Shown here one piece after another: positions 13,461-24,800 of a stretch of DNA of 64,000 bases. The stretch lies in the NCBI GenBank assembly GCA_900239685.1, contig OENT01000628.1, forward strand, positions 1-64,000, read 5' to 3'. Source of the DNA: Rotaria macrura. Lineage: Eukaryota; Rotifera; Eurotatoria; Philodinida; Philodinidae. Made by a program: the position numbers and the translations under genes. The notes beneath the pieces are model-generated. The model searched no databases, was not told the origin of the DNA, and was given only the letters and a program-made list of their open reading frames with translations. How positions within the stretch are numbered: the stretch's first letter is position 1; the number at the start of each line of letters is the position of its first letter.

Positions 13461-14716
13461 CAGTACTCCACAAAAGTCTCCGGCTCCCATTAACCCTTTC
13501 ATAGAAAACAAAAGATCGGACATTTTAATATACGTATTATTAAAGTTTATTTTATGCTCTCATCATCAATACATAATGACGTCTCCTTTGTTATTAATAA
13601 CGTCAGAAATACGATTTTTCATACCTAGTAGAGGATTAGTTGTTAGATCTTGTGAAGAAGCTTTCCATTCTTTTTTATCGCCGAAACAAATGACTTGTAG
13701 GATCGAAGATTTTTTCTTGGCAAATTCATTTTGAGAATCTTCCAAACGTTTTCGATCGAATTCAGGTCTGGCGACATTGATGATCAATCAATTCGTTAGA
13801 CTCTTTTCTGAGATCTCAATTGTTTTCAAAGTTGAGACATATGCTTTGGATCATTATCTACTTGTAACTCCCAGTTACTTGAACTCCGTCAAAAGTGGTC
13901 TCTGACAGTCAGCAATAGATAACGCTTATAGATCCTACAAACCAAGTCAACCTTGAGATTTTCCCGGAAACATTTAATATGACCAATGCCGTTACATGAA
14001 AAACATCCCAAAATTTTGACCTTCAGTGGATACTTTACTGTTCGAAAAACTTTTCTCTTTTCTGGCAAATTCCAGACACACCGTTTGAGCTGGTTTAGAC
14101 GTATAGTGGTCTCATCCGACAAAAATATTCGATTCCAATCCTTATCACGTGTAGCATCCGCCCATTAAAGACGTTTCTGTCGATGTTTTTCTGTTAAAAG
14201 TGGTTTTTATATTGGCAGACTAAACTTAGCTCCATATTATTTCAACCAGCGTCGAATTGTCTCCTGCATCGTGTCTACATTTTTCCGCTTCAGGACACAT
14301 TGTATCTCATGTGTTGTGGCAATATTGTCAGGGCTGTGGCTAGGTCACTGATTCGTTGGTCAGTTTTTTCCGTTGTACCACGAGGTCGTCCAGTGCGCTT
14401 CGAGTCACTTAGATCTTTAGATTCTTTCCACCTGTTGAGCCAGTATTGTACAGTACGCTTTGCACAATTGATTGCTTTTGCTACAGCCTTCACGCCAAGC
14501 TTTGGTCCCATCGGATGATGAGACAAAAAGACAATTTCGTACCGTTTATCCAATGAAAGTGACATAGGCTACTATTTATGTATGGAACAGCCTTTGAAGT
14601 TCGAATCAATGGATATGAGCAGGAGGCTGTACTAGTTGTCTATATATAGGGATAGAACAGAAATTCAAGAAAATGCTAGAATTTTCTAGGGGGCCGGAGA
14701 CTTTTGTCGAGTACTG
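13461..14716 (-). mobile_element. Tc1-type DNA transposon, 1256 bp, complete ends, dead transposase
   Basis: The terminal inverted repeats are CAGTACTCCACAAAAGTCTC at 13461 and CAGTACTCGACAAAAGTCTC reading inward from 14716. They extend to about 28 bp with two mismatches. TA dinucleotides flank both sides (13459-13460, 14717-14718), the expected Tc1/mariner target duplication. The size and single internal transposase on the minus strand fit a full-length Tc1 element. Both ends are intact, so it could be mobilised in trans. Confidence 0.93.
13566..14565 (-). pseudogene. Tc1-family transposase, frameshifted
   Basis: ATG at 14565 begins 91 clean codons with the N-terminal helix-turn-helix: GVKAVAKAINCAKRTVQYWL, then a GRPR AT-hook-like motif (KRTGRPRG). 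The frame is lost near 14290. The catalytic domain persists in pieces: QKNIDRN/ATRDKDWNRIFLSDETT around 14150-14100 (first Asp in LSDET), then FSCNGIGHIKCF. Near 13770-13720 the other frame reads SPDLNSIENVWKILK, which supplies the third acidic residue (IEN). The C-terminal end is NRISDVINNKGDVIMY. Several stops and frame changes make it non-functional. Confidence 0.85.
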
Positions 14717-14718
14717 TA

Positions 14719-15556
14719 GAGAAATCAATTAATATTTTCTCCTGCATTTTATAAATAGAACAGACGTAGCTAATTTGTTGTAGCCACAATAGACAGAGAT
14801 GTTGCTCTTATCTGGATATCAGAGAATATAATCTCTCTAATCCAATCTATACCACCATCTATAGTTGATACCGTCTTTACTGTCAAATGTATGTTTCATG
14901 AAACATCAGTTTATTGAATATCATTTTTAAAAAAGGGGTCCAGAAAATTAGATTCGCATATATTCGATTAGGATGTGTTCGTACAATCGACGAGAACTAG
15001 ATTGATACTGAAACATGTTCGATTTCATTTCGATTACTATTCAGAGTTATCTGATAGCTAAGAACATGCATCATGAAATGGTTCTGTAATCTTCTTGAAT
15101 AGTGCAAGAAAACAATCATCTTCCTACTGGATAACCTGAATAAATGAATCTTTATTAGCATCGAATTTCACTCGTTTGTCGAAAAAAGAAAAAACTTCTT
15201 TCAACATATTAACTATTAAAAAACTGGTCAGAGAGAATAAGCATTTTCTAAATGAGAACATCATTAATATTCCATTAAAGTTGGCACACAAAATCAATTG
15301 TCGAATTTTCTCTCATTTTATTTTAAATCTTTGTAGACGATATTGTGACTGGCACTCTGTCACTGTAAGAAAAACACACGAATTTAAACTGTTAGTTTGT
15401 TCAGAGTCTATTTGCTTGTAAACAGATTCTTTAGCAAAAATTATGATAATATTAGAAACTTGCACATATATCATTAGGTTTTCTTGTCTAGCTATGATTC
15501 GAAAAGAATAGTTAATGCCATCAAATACACTGCGTCAGATTCTTTACTGTATGTCT
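14719..15556. other. intergenic, no gene seen
   Basis: AT-rich spacer between the Tc1 element and the claudin-like gene. An open frame at 15176-15421 on the plus strand has no start context or motif and is probably chance. Confidence 0.5.
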
Positions 15557-18500
15557 TTACGGCGAGCGAAGTAAAATAGCAGCGACGGTCCCTGCAAAGT
15601 TCAAAATAACGCCAACAATACTGATACCTCCAGCTGGACCCACCGTAAACACATATCCACTAGTAACAGCATAGAGACCTACTATCATTCCTATTAATCC
15701 AAACGCAAAACATAAACAAGTCAATCCTTTACCAATCCAAAATAATGCGGAACCAAACTGATTCATTACTGCAACAAATATCAGGCATCCAACTGCAAAG
15801 GGTGTAACTATACAGGCTAAGGTCATGAACGCTCGTGCAGCCAATAATTCAGAACAGGTAGAATCGCTTGGAGCACAGGTACTTCCTATAATTGCACAAT
15901 TTCCGTTTTCATCACATGTTCTCCAGAGTCCTTTCTGTTTAGTACCAAAGCCAGTATCATAAGTACCCCTATAATTGAAGGAAAGATCAAAGAAATTTTA
16001 CGATGCTTCCATAGTTATAGAATACTTGTTCGACTCGAATGAATTGTTGAAGTGGTTTGTTCATACAGCAAAATCAAGAAACTAATTTTATGTTTTTCCA
16101 CTGTTTTTATCCATCATAAACTTCAAAATAACTTGTATCAATTAGAGTCGAAGCCAATATGAAGCTGTCGAGATAGATCGCTAATCGATAAAATTTAAGG
16201 TGAGATATTTGAAAATCAAATCAGTTAATGTCTCCAGGGATGACTAACGAATCGATCATATGTATCAAAAATACAGATTTATCTTAAGTACGGTTTAACA
16301 GGGAAATTTCTATGGAGATTAACTTCTTTTGGTAAGAATTGTCTTTATTCCGCAGAGCTCCACGACAAGCTTGTAAACAGCTACCTAAACATGATGAAGC
16401 ACTTTCGATCATGAATCGAATCAAGTAGTCTAAAGTTGATTAGTAAACTACTGGTTTTCGGGCAACTAATCTTCACTGGACTTGTTTTAGCGATATTACA
16501 AAAGTGTACAGTTCATTTGAATAAATTCATCACACAATGAGAAGAAAAACAATATGTGAATTAAAAATGTATGAAAAAACCGTCGATGATCTTCTAATCT
16601 ATTAATTGCTAAACTGCAAAAATATCACGTATTCTCAGAGATACAAACAATTAGCATAGAAATTTACTGAGTCGACATTTCGTTATATGATATTATATAT
16701 TGAATTATTTGATACAAAAACCGAAACATATACATGGCGGGCGTTGTAGAATAAACGGCCTATCAGTATTTTCTCAATAATTTCTTCATTCTTTATTTTC
16801 TAATCGTGAAATTTCCTCCTAAACATCCGTCACTTAATTCTCTACACCATCTGTATTTAGCACATTCCTGTACAAAACGAAGCAGAAATCAGAAAATAAA
16901 AATGCTCAACACGCTCATAACGATCTACATGCTCAGCTGAAAAATCATTCTTTTAGATTTTTTCATCGGCTAGTGACCACTAAAATAAGACAATATAAGT
17001 ATTTTGTAGCTCTTGAGAAGTTCTAGCGATTGTTAAAAATTTTAACAATTTCATATGCAGCCTTTGATATAAACAAATAATCTTCTCTTTCAGATTTTCT
17101 ATACCTTAGCCAAAATACCATCTTTTGGGTTTGGATTTTCTTCGTTTTAATAGAAAATTATTACTATGCAGAATGCAGAGGTGAAAATTGCCCTAAAACT
17201 AGCTTCTTCAATTTCGCTATTAACAACCCTAACATGTAAGTCATTTTCAATAGGATTTCAAGAACTGAGCGTTTTCGATCTTCAATTTGATTCGAACGCG
17301 ATTTGGCTTATGCGACGAAACAGAGAATCTTTGAAAATCCTAGAAAGCCTTTTCATTTTTGTTTCGTTGCTTTTAGTCTTCTGAAAACTATTCTGAATTT
17401 TAATTGTAGGATATCAAAAGATAAGAGTACATGAGATTCAATTCAATAATTAATACAAGTGAGATATTTGTAGATGGTTTGTTGAAAATTTTATTGTTGA
17501 CGGGAATTTTCGATCTTTCTATCGATCATTTTCTACCTTTAACTTGTTCTACGATCTTTTAGAACACTATACATGCAAATACACAATACACAATACACAA
17601 AACATAGAAATACAGAATTCATACGAATATACAAAACATCATGATCATTGAACTACTATGCCTAGCAGTTCTTACATGTCCAAATGCATTACTCATGTTT
17701 TCATNNNNNNNNNNNNNNNNNNNNNNNNNNNNNNNNNNNNNNNNNNNNNNNNNNNNNNNNNNNNNNNNNNNNNNNNNNNNNNNNNNNNNNNNNNNNNNNN
17801 NNNNNNNNNNNNNNNNNNNNNNNNNNNNNNNNNNNNNNNNNNNNNNNNNNNNNNNNNNNNNNNNNNNNNNNNNNNNNNNNNNNNNNNNNNNNNNNNNNNN
17901 NNNNNNNNNNNNNNNNNNNNNNNNNNNNNNNNNNNNNNNNNATGAAAACATGAGTAATGCATTTGGACATGTAAGAACTGCTAGGCATAGTAGTTCAATG
18001 ATCATGATGTTTTGTATATTCGTATGAATTCTGTATTTCTATGTTTTGTGTATTGTGTATTGTGTATTTGCATGTATAGTGTTCTAAAAGATCGTAGAAC
18101 AAGTTAAAGGTAGAAAATGATCGATAGAAAGATCGAAAATTCCCGTCAACAATAAAATTTTCAACAAACCATCTACAAATATCTCACTTGTATTAATAAT
18201 TGTAGGATAGCTGAGAAAGTAGATACTTATGAACGTGTTGAGTATTCTTATTTTCGGATTCCTGTTTCTTTTTGTACAGAAAAACGCTTAATACAGATCT
18301 TGTTAGGAATTGAATGGTGGATCTTTAGGGGGAAGTTTCACGCTTAGAAAATAAAAAAGGAAGAAGTGAATGACAAAATACTGATCGGCCATTTACTTTA
18401 CTGCACTCGTTATTTAAAATAGTGAATCTGATATAAAAGTATTCAACATTTAAAGAACAGAGAAAGATCTAGATTTGCAAATTCAACTGGTTTTTCATCG

Positions 18501-18721
18501 AACACATTAATTCTACTGAGAGAAAAAGTTAAATTTTACCATGAAGGTGTTGCATTGACAACCACGTAAAGAACCCAAGCAGCCCCGACCATGATCGCTA
18601 CTAGTATTGTTGATACTCGTTCATTTATCATTATCCAAAGAAGAGAAGGTTTTCTTTCGATTGTTTCTAAAAACAATAAATAGGAATCGGTGTAACAGTG
18701 TACTTCAATGTACGTTTTCAT
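15557..18721 (-). CDS. claudin/PMP22-like four-TM protein, two exons
   Basis: Exon 1 is 18540-18721 (ATG at 18721, end ...TTCATG then GTAAAATTT). Exon 2 is 15557-15968, after TTCAATTATAG. They join in phase to restore Trp (TG+G), giving 197 residues. TM1 is STILVAIMVGAAWVLYVVV. The first extracellular loop holds GLWRTC (residues 74-79), the claudin-superfamily GLWxxC signature, plus more Cys. TM2 (ACIVTPFAVGCLIFVAV), TM3 (LTCLCFAFGLIGMIVGLYAV) and TM4 (ISIVGVILNFAGTVAAILL) follow. This is the claudin topology, so a cell-junction or membrane-organising role is likely but not shown. The start is uncertain: a possible acceptor at 18671 (TTGTTTTTAG) would mean another upstream exon. The 2571 bp intron is unusually long here and contains the assembly gap and inverted repeat. 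Confidence 0.78.
17450..18196. repeat. perfect inverted repeat (255-bp arms) around an assembly gap
   Basis: The arm at 17450-17704 is mirrored, wherever I compared it, by the reverse complement at 17942-18196. The centre of symmetry is 17823, also the centre of the N run. Similarity ends abruptly at both outer edges. Within the arms is a short ACAATAC repeat. It sits in the claudin-like intron. It is either a true palindrome the assembler could not close or a scaffolding artefact. Confidence 0.92.
17705..17941. other. assembly gap, 237 N
   Basis: A run of N only. Open frames spanning it are meaningless. Confidence 0.99.
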
Positions 18722-19465
18722 CTTAAAAAGTGATGCTGACTTTCTGAAAGTTAATAAACCCGAAATCGTTTAAACAGGCAAGAACTAGTCTAACTTGAAA
18801 ACATAAATAATTCTCCCGTTTTTGTTCGGCATTCACGTAAAGGGGGTCTCGTTAATTAAGCTAAAACTCAAGTTATGTAAATATACTGTACCGTACGATA
18901 AAAACATCATGAAAAAATGCATATACTATTTCGGACACTATAAATTCAAAACTAACGATGCTGAAATTGTTTGAATTGTAGTTCCACTAATGAGTGAAAC
19001 TATAGATCGGTTCGAATTCAACAGAAAATATGTAGCTATTTACAAATGTATCTCAGAATTTTACTTTTTTTGCAAATACTCTATTAAAATTAGTTATCTT
19101 ATAGTTTCAATAGAACTTCGAGTATATAGAATCTAAAACTTAACGTAGAGCTCGACTACTACAACAGAATTCGATTTAACTTCAATGAGAAGATTTTGAC
19201 TTGTATTTCTGAGTAAATTAGGAAGCATACGTGTCGACCTATTTTTCTCTTTTTCTTGTGTTTTTCAAGTAATGGAACAGAATGACAAGATTATAATCCT
19301 GCACGATTAAACCTATACCTTTTCATCTTCCGTTCCACGATACGAAAAAGGAAAGAGAAGTTAAAATAGGCAAACACGTATACAGTTAAAAGCACATTTA
19401 ATGCAAATTCGAAATTTAATTGAACTGAAGAAGACAGCAGATGTCGGAAACATTTTCTTTTTATA
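18722..19465. other. intergenic / claudin-like gene upstream region
   Basis: No coding potential seen. It could hold the promoter or an unrecognised first exon of the claudin-like gene. Confidence 0.4.
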
Positions 19466-20463
19466 CCCAGGTCGTACAGAACGGTCCGTATACGGCGGTG
19501 AACGAATACCAAACGGCATGTTTACGGCATTCCGTAGAATTTCGATTACGAGCATCGGTTTACAGAATACAAACGTATAAGTTACGGAACGCTTACGGAG
19601 CAGTTACCGAAGAGCGCTGAACGTTACGTAAACCAGACCGCATACGGTCTTTTTTCTGACCTTTTCGCCAAAAATATCTCCAAAGTATTAATGTACTTTC
19701 TCGCATACGGGAATGAAGAACGCAAGCGACTCGGGATACCAAAGCAGCAAAGAGCTAATTAAGGGGGTTCTTCAGACTACTAAGAAAGCGGGGTGTAATT
19801 ATTTGGTTTACGGACCGTAATCGTTCTATGTTGTCCTTACACATTCTATGTGATATTTAGTTTAGTTGTGCAGGAATGTTTAAAGACAGAGAGGATATCA
19901 TGCTGTAGTTTTTACGCTAAAGTTTTGTTAACTTTCAATGTAACTTAGTCTCTCCATCGGGAATTTAAATTGATGGAACTTTATTACTGCACACTACAGC
20001 ACCCCTGAAGGGTATCCCAACTGATCTTTGCAAGAAAACCCAGGTAGGCTTCGCTACACCTGAGTGAAGTTAGTGATAAAAAACGGGCTGGGCACTGTTA
20101 TCAGCCTTATTCCTTCGCTTTAAAATACTATGCCTTTTGAAAGTCGCGTCTTTGTCGCAAAAATTTTTCTGCGGATACAGGACGGCCGTAACGCTTGACC
20201 TCCGTAATTGCTAATTTCGAATAATTTATCGTTGCAAAAACGGTCCGTTAATGGGCACTCTGTAACGCATCGTTTTTTTATCAATATACGGTCTGTTTAC
20301 GAGACGGATGCAAAACAGTGCGTATTTCTGCGCCAGATAATACGGTCTGTTACGGCCCGAAAGTGAACCGTATTGATCCCGTTTGTTACCGTAAATACTG
20401 CGTTTTAACAACATTTTCCGTGCGTATTCGGATCGTAAACCATACCGTTTTGATCGAACTGGG
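19466..20463. mobile_element. non-autonomous DNA element with CCCAG ends and TACGG subterminal repeats
   Basis: The left end is CCCAGGTCGTACAGAACGGT. The right end read inward from 20463 is CCCAGTTCGATCAAAACGGT, so CCCAG-TCG and AACGGT match. TA flanks both ends (19464-19465, 20464-20465). The 998 bp are far GC-richer than the surroundings and packed with TACGG/CCGTA in both orientations, dense in the outer thirds (for example ATACGG, TTACGG, CCGTAA) and sparse in the centre (about 19850-20120). No transposase frame is present. The pattern fits a MITE-like element with an array of transposase-binding motifs. Confidence 0.75.
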
Positions 20464-23400
20464 TAGATATAATAAATAAATAATCAACAGAAAGAGAAAA
20501 AAACTAACTGAAACAATTTACGACGATCTTCCTCGTTATTATTAACGTTCTAGGATATGGAGTAGGACATATTTATTAACTGTGAAAAGTGTCATAGAAT
20601 ATTACTCAGTAATGTCTAAGTTTGTTGGAAGAAAAAGTTATCGTCGAGCTAGATGGATGTTGGTGACTTCTGTGGGTATACGCTAAGTGACTTTTTCTTC
20701 TTGGAAATTTCTAAGAGAATATGATTATATTCCAAGGATTCTGCTGCGTTTAACATTGTTTTTGGATGTATCGTTACTTTTTCTTGACTGTGTTACTCGT
20801 GATTTATTATATTTGCCCGAGGAAGAACGATTAGTAAATATGACTGAGTGCTACGCGTGTCGGCGAGTGTATAGATGCAGAATACTTTCAAAACAACGCA
20901 ATCCAAAAAAGAAACATTCGTGAAAAACATTTTTGTTGCTTCTCTATTTATCAGGGAATTATATCAAAAAACGATATGAAGAAAAGCTGTCGATCGTACA
21001 TTATCTTGTTGAGAGTAAGAAATCAATCGAACGACTTTGGACGTATAGTCGATAGACATCGAAATAAAGTCACAGCAAAATGCTTGATTTACTCTCTGCC
21101 GCTTCATGTTAATGGAAAGAGACACAAAAATTCTATGTGGTATAAAAAGTACGAACGACAGGAGCTCGATCGCATATGAGGAAAATGAATGAAAGAAATC
21201 GAACCATAGCAGTTGGTAATCTTCGATAAATTTGTGTGTTAATAATAGAGACGTCGTTCAAATCATAATCACATTAATCTTTTTTAATTAAAGAATCCTG
21301 ATATGATGATAATTCATTTTTTGATTTTCTCCTACTTATATGACTACTTCTCATATAGAGAGCAGATTTTTGTTTATCAACACCGATAGAATTTAATTTC
21401 ATATTTCAATAGTATGATGTAGAAACAAGTCGCCCACACCCCGTAAAATTGATATAGGAATAGCATCAAACACGATCCAACACTGAATTAATAGTCATCA
21501 AAGTCCAAGAATCGACAAGATACGAATAATAATGTATCTTAAACAGAATAACATAAGTGAATTCTGGATGTATTGAAGTATTCCATCTTTGCGGAGCACC
21601 TTCTTAATGTCTCACTAGTTTATTTTAACTGTGACATTTATTTCTTGAAGCAAAACAACCATCGATTAAGATGGTTGGCAAAGTTTCTTGTTCTTATATA
21701 TGAGTAGTACTTTACTTTATACTTGAATCTTTCTATTCATTAATGAAAATATCGTTTTTGCTTTGATATTAGTTTTCATAATTTCTTTTTCTGTATCCCA
21801 TGATACCACGAGCAACATAAAAATATAATAATCTGACGAACGACTACGTAGGAAAAAGCATCAGTTATTTTGTTTCTTGCTTTCTATGTCTCAATTATTT
21901 TTCGTCTAAATATAATAGTTTTTCTGAAATCATATACCAATATGCAATAGGAAACCTCACACTTGTAAAGGCAAGGTTAAGATTTGAAGTTAGAGTGGTG
22001 TCATTTATTATGAATTAATTATTTTGTTTTTTTTTACAGTTGTACAGGTGAAATTTTCTCGGTAAATATAGTTTTTTAATTTTATATTCATAAATACAAA
22101 GAGGCAGTTTACACCGGTTTCATGAAGAATTTCAATTAATTAGATCAGTTCGTTTGAATTTTACTTCTTGTTTACAGCGGTTGTGATTTATTAAAATCTC
22201 GTAGAGAATTGATGCCAAATAATTTAAAATCATAATAGTAAATATTCTCTTTTTTGAGACTTTTTTATTATGATTAAAAGAACGCAGATGCCAATGACCG
22301 GTTTACTACTTAACAGAGTCGATAAGTAATCATTCCGTCATCATCCGTTTGAATTGATAGTCAGTAAAATGTACGGTTTTCTATTTCAGGAAAGAATTGA
22401 TTTCACATGAAACCATTGCGAGTCGATAATGGGTCAGTACCGTTATGGCATATTTAGGGCAATTGAATGATTCTTGATTCGGTACTATCGCCAATGGAAC
22501 TGAACCTAACGAAAGTTGAGATTTCTTATAAAATATGATCGAGAAATTCGTGTGTTCAAGAATCAAGATCTTTTCTCGATTTCTTCCATAAGTTTGAACA
22601 AAAATACTTTTCCTGAGAGCTGAACTTAAATTAAACAACGGCGAGACATACGTAGAAGACCTATTCGAAATTCTTCTTTCTAAAAAAGTGAGATCCACGT
22701 CGTGTTAGACCGTTGCTTTAATAGAATTACTATTTTTTCACGAACGGATTAAACAGAGAAATTTTCTACTCGTTTCAATTGATATCCAACTACTGTTGTC
22801 AGAGTTACACATATTATAATGAATTCGTGTATTCCCCAATCGTCATCGATGTCTTCCTAGTTGGGACTTGATCAGAATCTCTGGAGACTATGATCTAGTT
22901 GCTGTCGATTTCTATTGTTATTTTCAACTTTCATACCGACAATTCGATTAGTTGATCTGATATTTCAGTGATGGATGTCAATACATATTAGACTAAATAA
23001 ACAAAAGATCTATTTTTCATTAGTTACATTTATTATAATGAAGTAATACAGTGTGAATGAATGCTAAAAACACTCTTCGTCACTAACTATTCATTGATAA
23101 GGACAAAAAGTGAGACACAATTCATCAAAGTAATATCGATTGTAAGTGTAGTTGATTCCCCTGTAAGACCTAATGTGCAAAAGCTTGTTTGGCGAATTCT
23201 ATTCAATCAATACTACCATTGCTTATCTAATTAAACCAAGCAGAGTGATGAACATCATTCTTTTGTACCTTTAAAAGATTACTATCATCATAGAAGCAAT
23301 GAAGATGAATCACCCGATTACTGTTGAACGTCATCTAATTCTTGATTAACAGACTTCGTCAATAGATCAGTCAACGGATTCGATCGCAGTTAGAGTATAC

Positions 23401-23767
23401 TTCAAATAATCATCCCAATTCTTCCTCATCGCTCTTCGTGAAAATTAATTATATCTCTACTTTAGATTAGGCATCAATCAAGCAATATTAAAATACTACG
23501 AATAAAGTTTACCTCGGCAAATAATCAGTCTATAATATCTTTTGAAACATATAGATTATATTTTTCTACTGAAGAACTAACACCCATGCGAGAAATGCTA
23601 CAGATAAATGGGCTACTCTGAAAGTTTTGAGATTCTTGATTAATTTAATAGATATATATGAGTTTGATAGTTGTGGAAGGAGACCCAAGTCGTAAAAGAA
23701 AGTTCACACCATTTTGGTACTTGATCATTTCTCCTCTCGTTTTGTCGGGGATTAGGTGATAAGCGAC
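20464..23767. other. 3.3 kb intergenic, no supported gene
   Basis: Open frames at 20687-20923, 20976-21179 (plus) and 22381-22698 (minus, 105 codons) show no domain, no linked exons and AT-biased composition. I treat them as chance. Confidence 0.45.
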
Positions 23768-24800
23768 TCATGCATTTTCTTCGCATCGCTATGAAACCCA
23801 CAGGAGATCAAAAAGAATCGCCACTGAAGAAATGCGTTGAATCTTTCTAGATAACATTGAGTGACTGTTGTGTTTCGCATTTCACAGTTTATAATTGGTT
23901 TGCTCAATTTAGTCGCGGTAAATGTCACCTTGAAGATGAATCTCTTGTTGGCCGACCAAGAGTTGTGGTCACTCTAAAAAACTTCGACGCTGTTCATCAG
24001 CTGTTCAATGTTGATCCACACACCACATAACAACAAATAGAGGACATCTTGCTGATTAGATCGGTAGCAACAGAAACTATTCTCCATGATTATCTTGATT
24101 TGAGAAGGACTACATGTCGCTGAGTACCTTATTTTTTGATTAAAACTGAAAAATAGGGTCATGTTAACTACTACGTCTGGAAGTGCTCGAAAAGCTTGGT
24201 GGCAGCGATTCAAAACGTGTTTATGGCATTATCACTGGTGATGTAAGTTGATTCTACTATTACAATCCACAGATGAAGTGTCAAAGTCGAGTTCGAGTGG
24301 CAGGTAACAGTCCTTGCTCAGTCAAACGTCGCAGGCAACGTTCTGTCGACTAACAGACAAATGCGATTTTCTTTAGGAAATCTGGTTTTTACGCCGTTTT
24401 TTCTCTTGAGGGTGATAAAACAGTTATAGCTGAATGATACATAAATGAATGTTATGAAATAAGTGGAGAAGCATCGACGTCTCAATGAGGCTCATTATTT
24501 TCCATGTTAATGCATCAGCACACAAGGTAGCACAAACAATAAACTACTTACGTGGTCAATTCGTTCAGTTGATAGGTCGTTCAGAATACGCATCGGATTT
24601 GATTCTGTTCGGCTTCTGGCTATTTCTAAAAATTAAAGAACAACTTTGCGGAAAAAATTTCCAGGACATTTATAAACTTCTCGATACTGTCCTAGAGCAC
24701 ATAGACTGTCTTCAAAAAGAACATTTCTACCGATACTATGAAAAGTGATTCGAAAGAATGAATATTTGCATTAGTGTGCAAAGGCACGACTTTGAGCTAA
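23768..24800 (+). pseudogene. mariner-type transposase remnant
   Basis: From about 23869 the frame reads FTVYNWFAQFSRGKCHLEDE then SLVGRPR, the mariner second helix-turn-helix and GRP linker (WFxxFxxGxxxLEDexxxGRP). Next comes a decayed stretch with stops at about 24028 and 24120 that still keeps ILHDYLDLRRTTC (mariner ILHxxLGxxK). In the C-terminal half at 24485-24748, FHVNASAHKVAQTINYL stands where mariner has HDNAxxHxA, so the second catalytic Asp is Val. EYASDLILFGFWLF stands for YSPDLAPxDFFLF, so the third Asp is Gly. Clear inverted terminal repeats were not found. It is an old, inactive copy. Confidence 0.78.

Noticed and set aside
17575..17605. ACAATAC tandem as a CRISPR or satellite
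   Set aside because: Only a few units without spacers, mirrored by the inverted repeat.
17619..18027. Open frames of 89-128 codons on both strands
   Set aside because: They exist only because N codons contain no stops; the real sequence at each side is the inverted-repeat arm.
22381..22698. 105-codon minus-strand frame
   Set aside because: No recognisable motif, ectopic composition or neighbouring exons; compatible with chance in AT-rich DNA.
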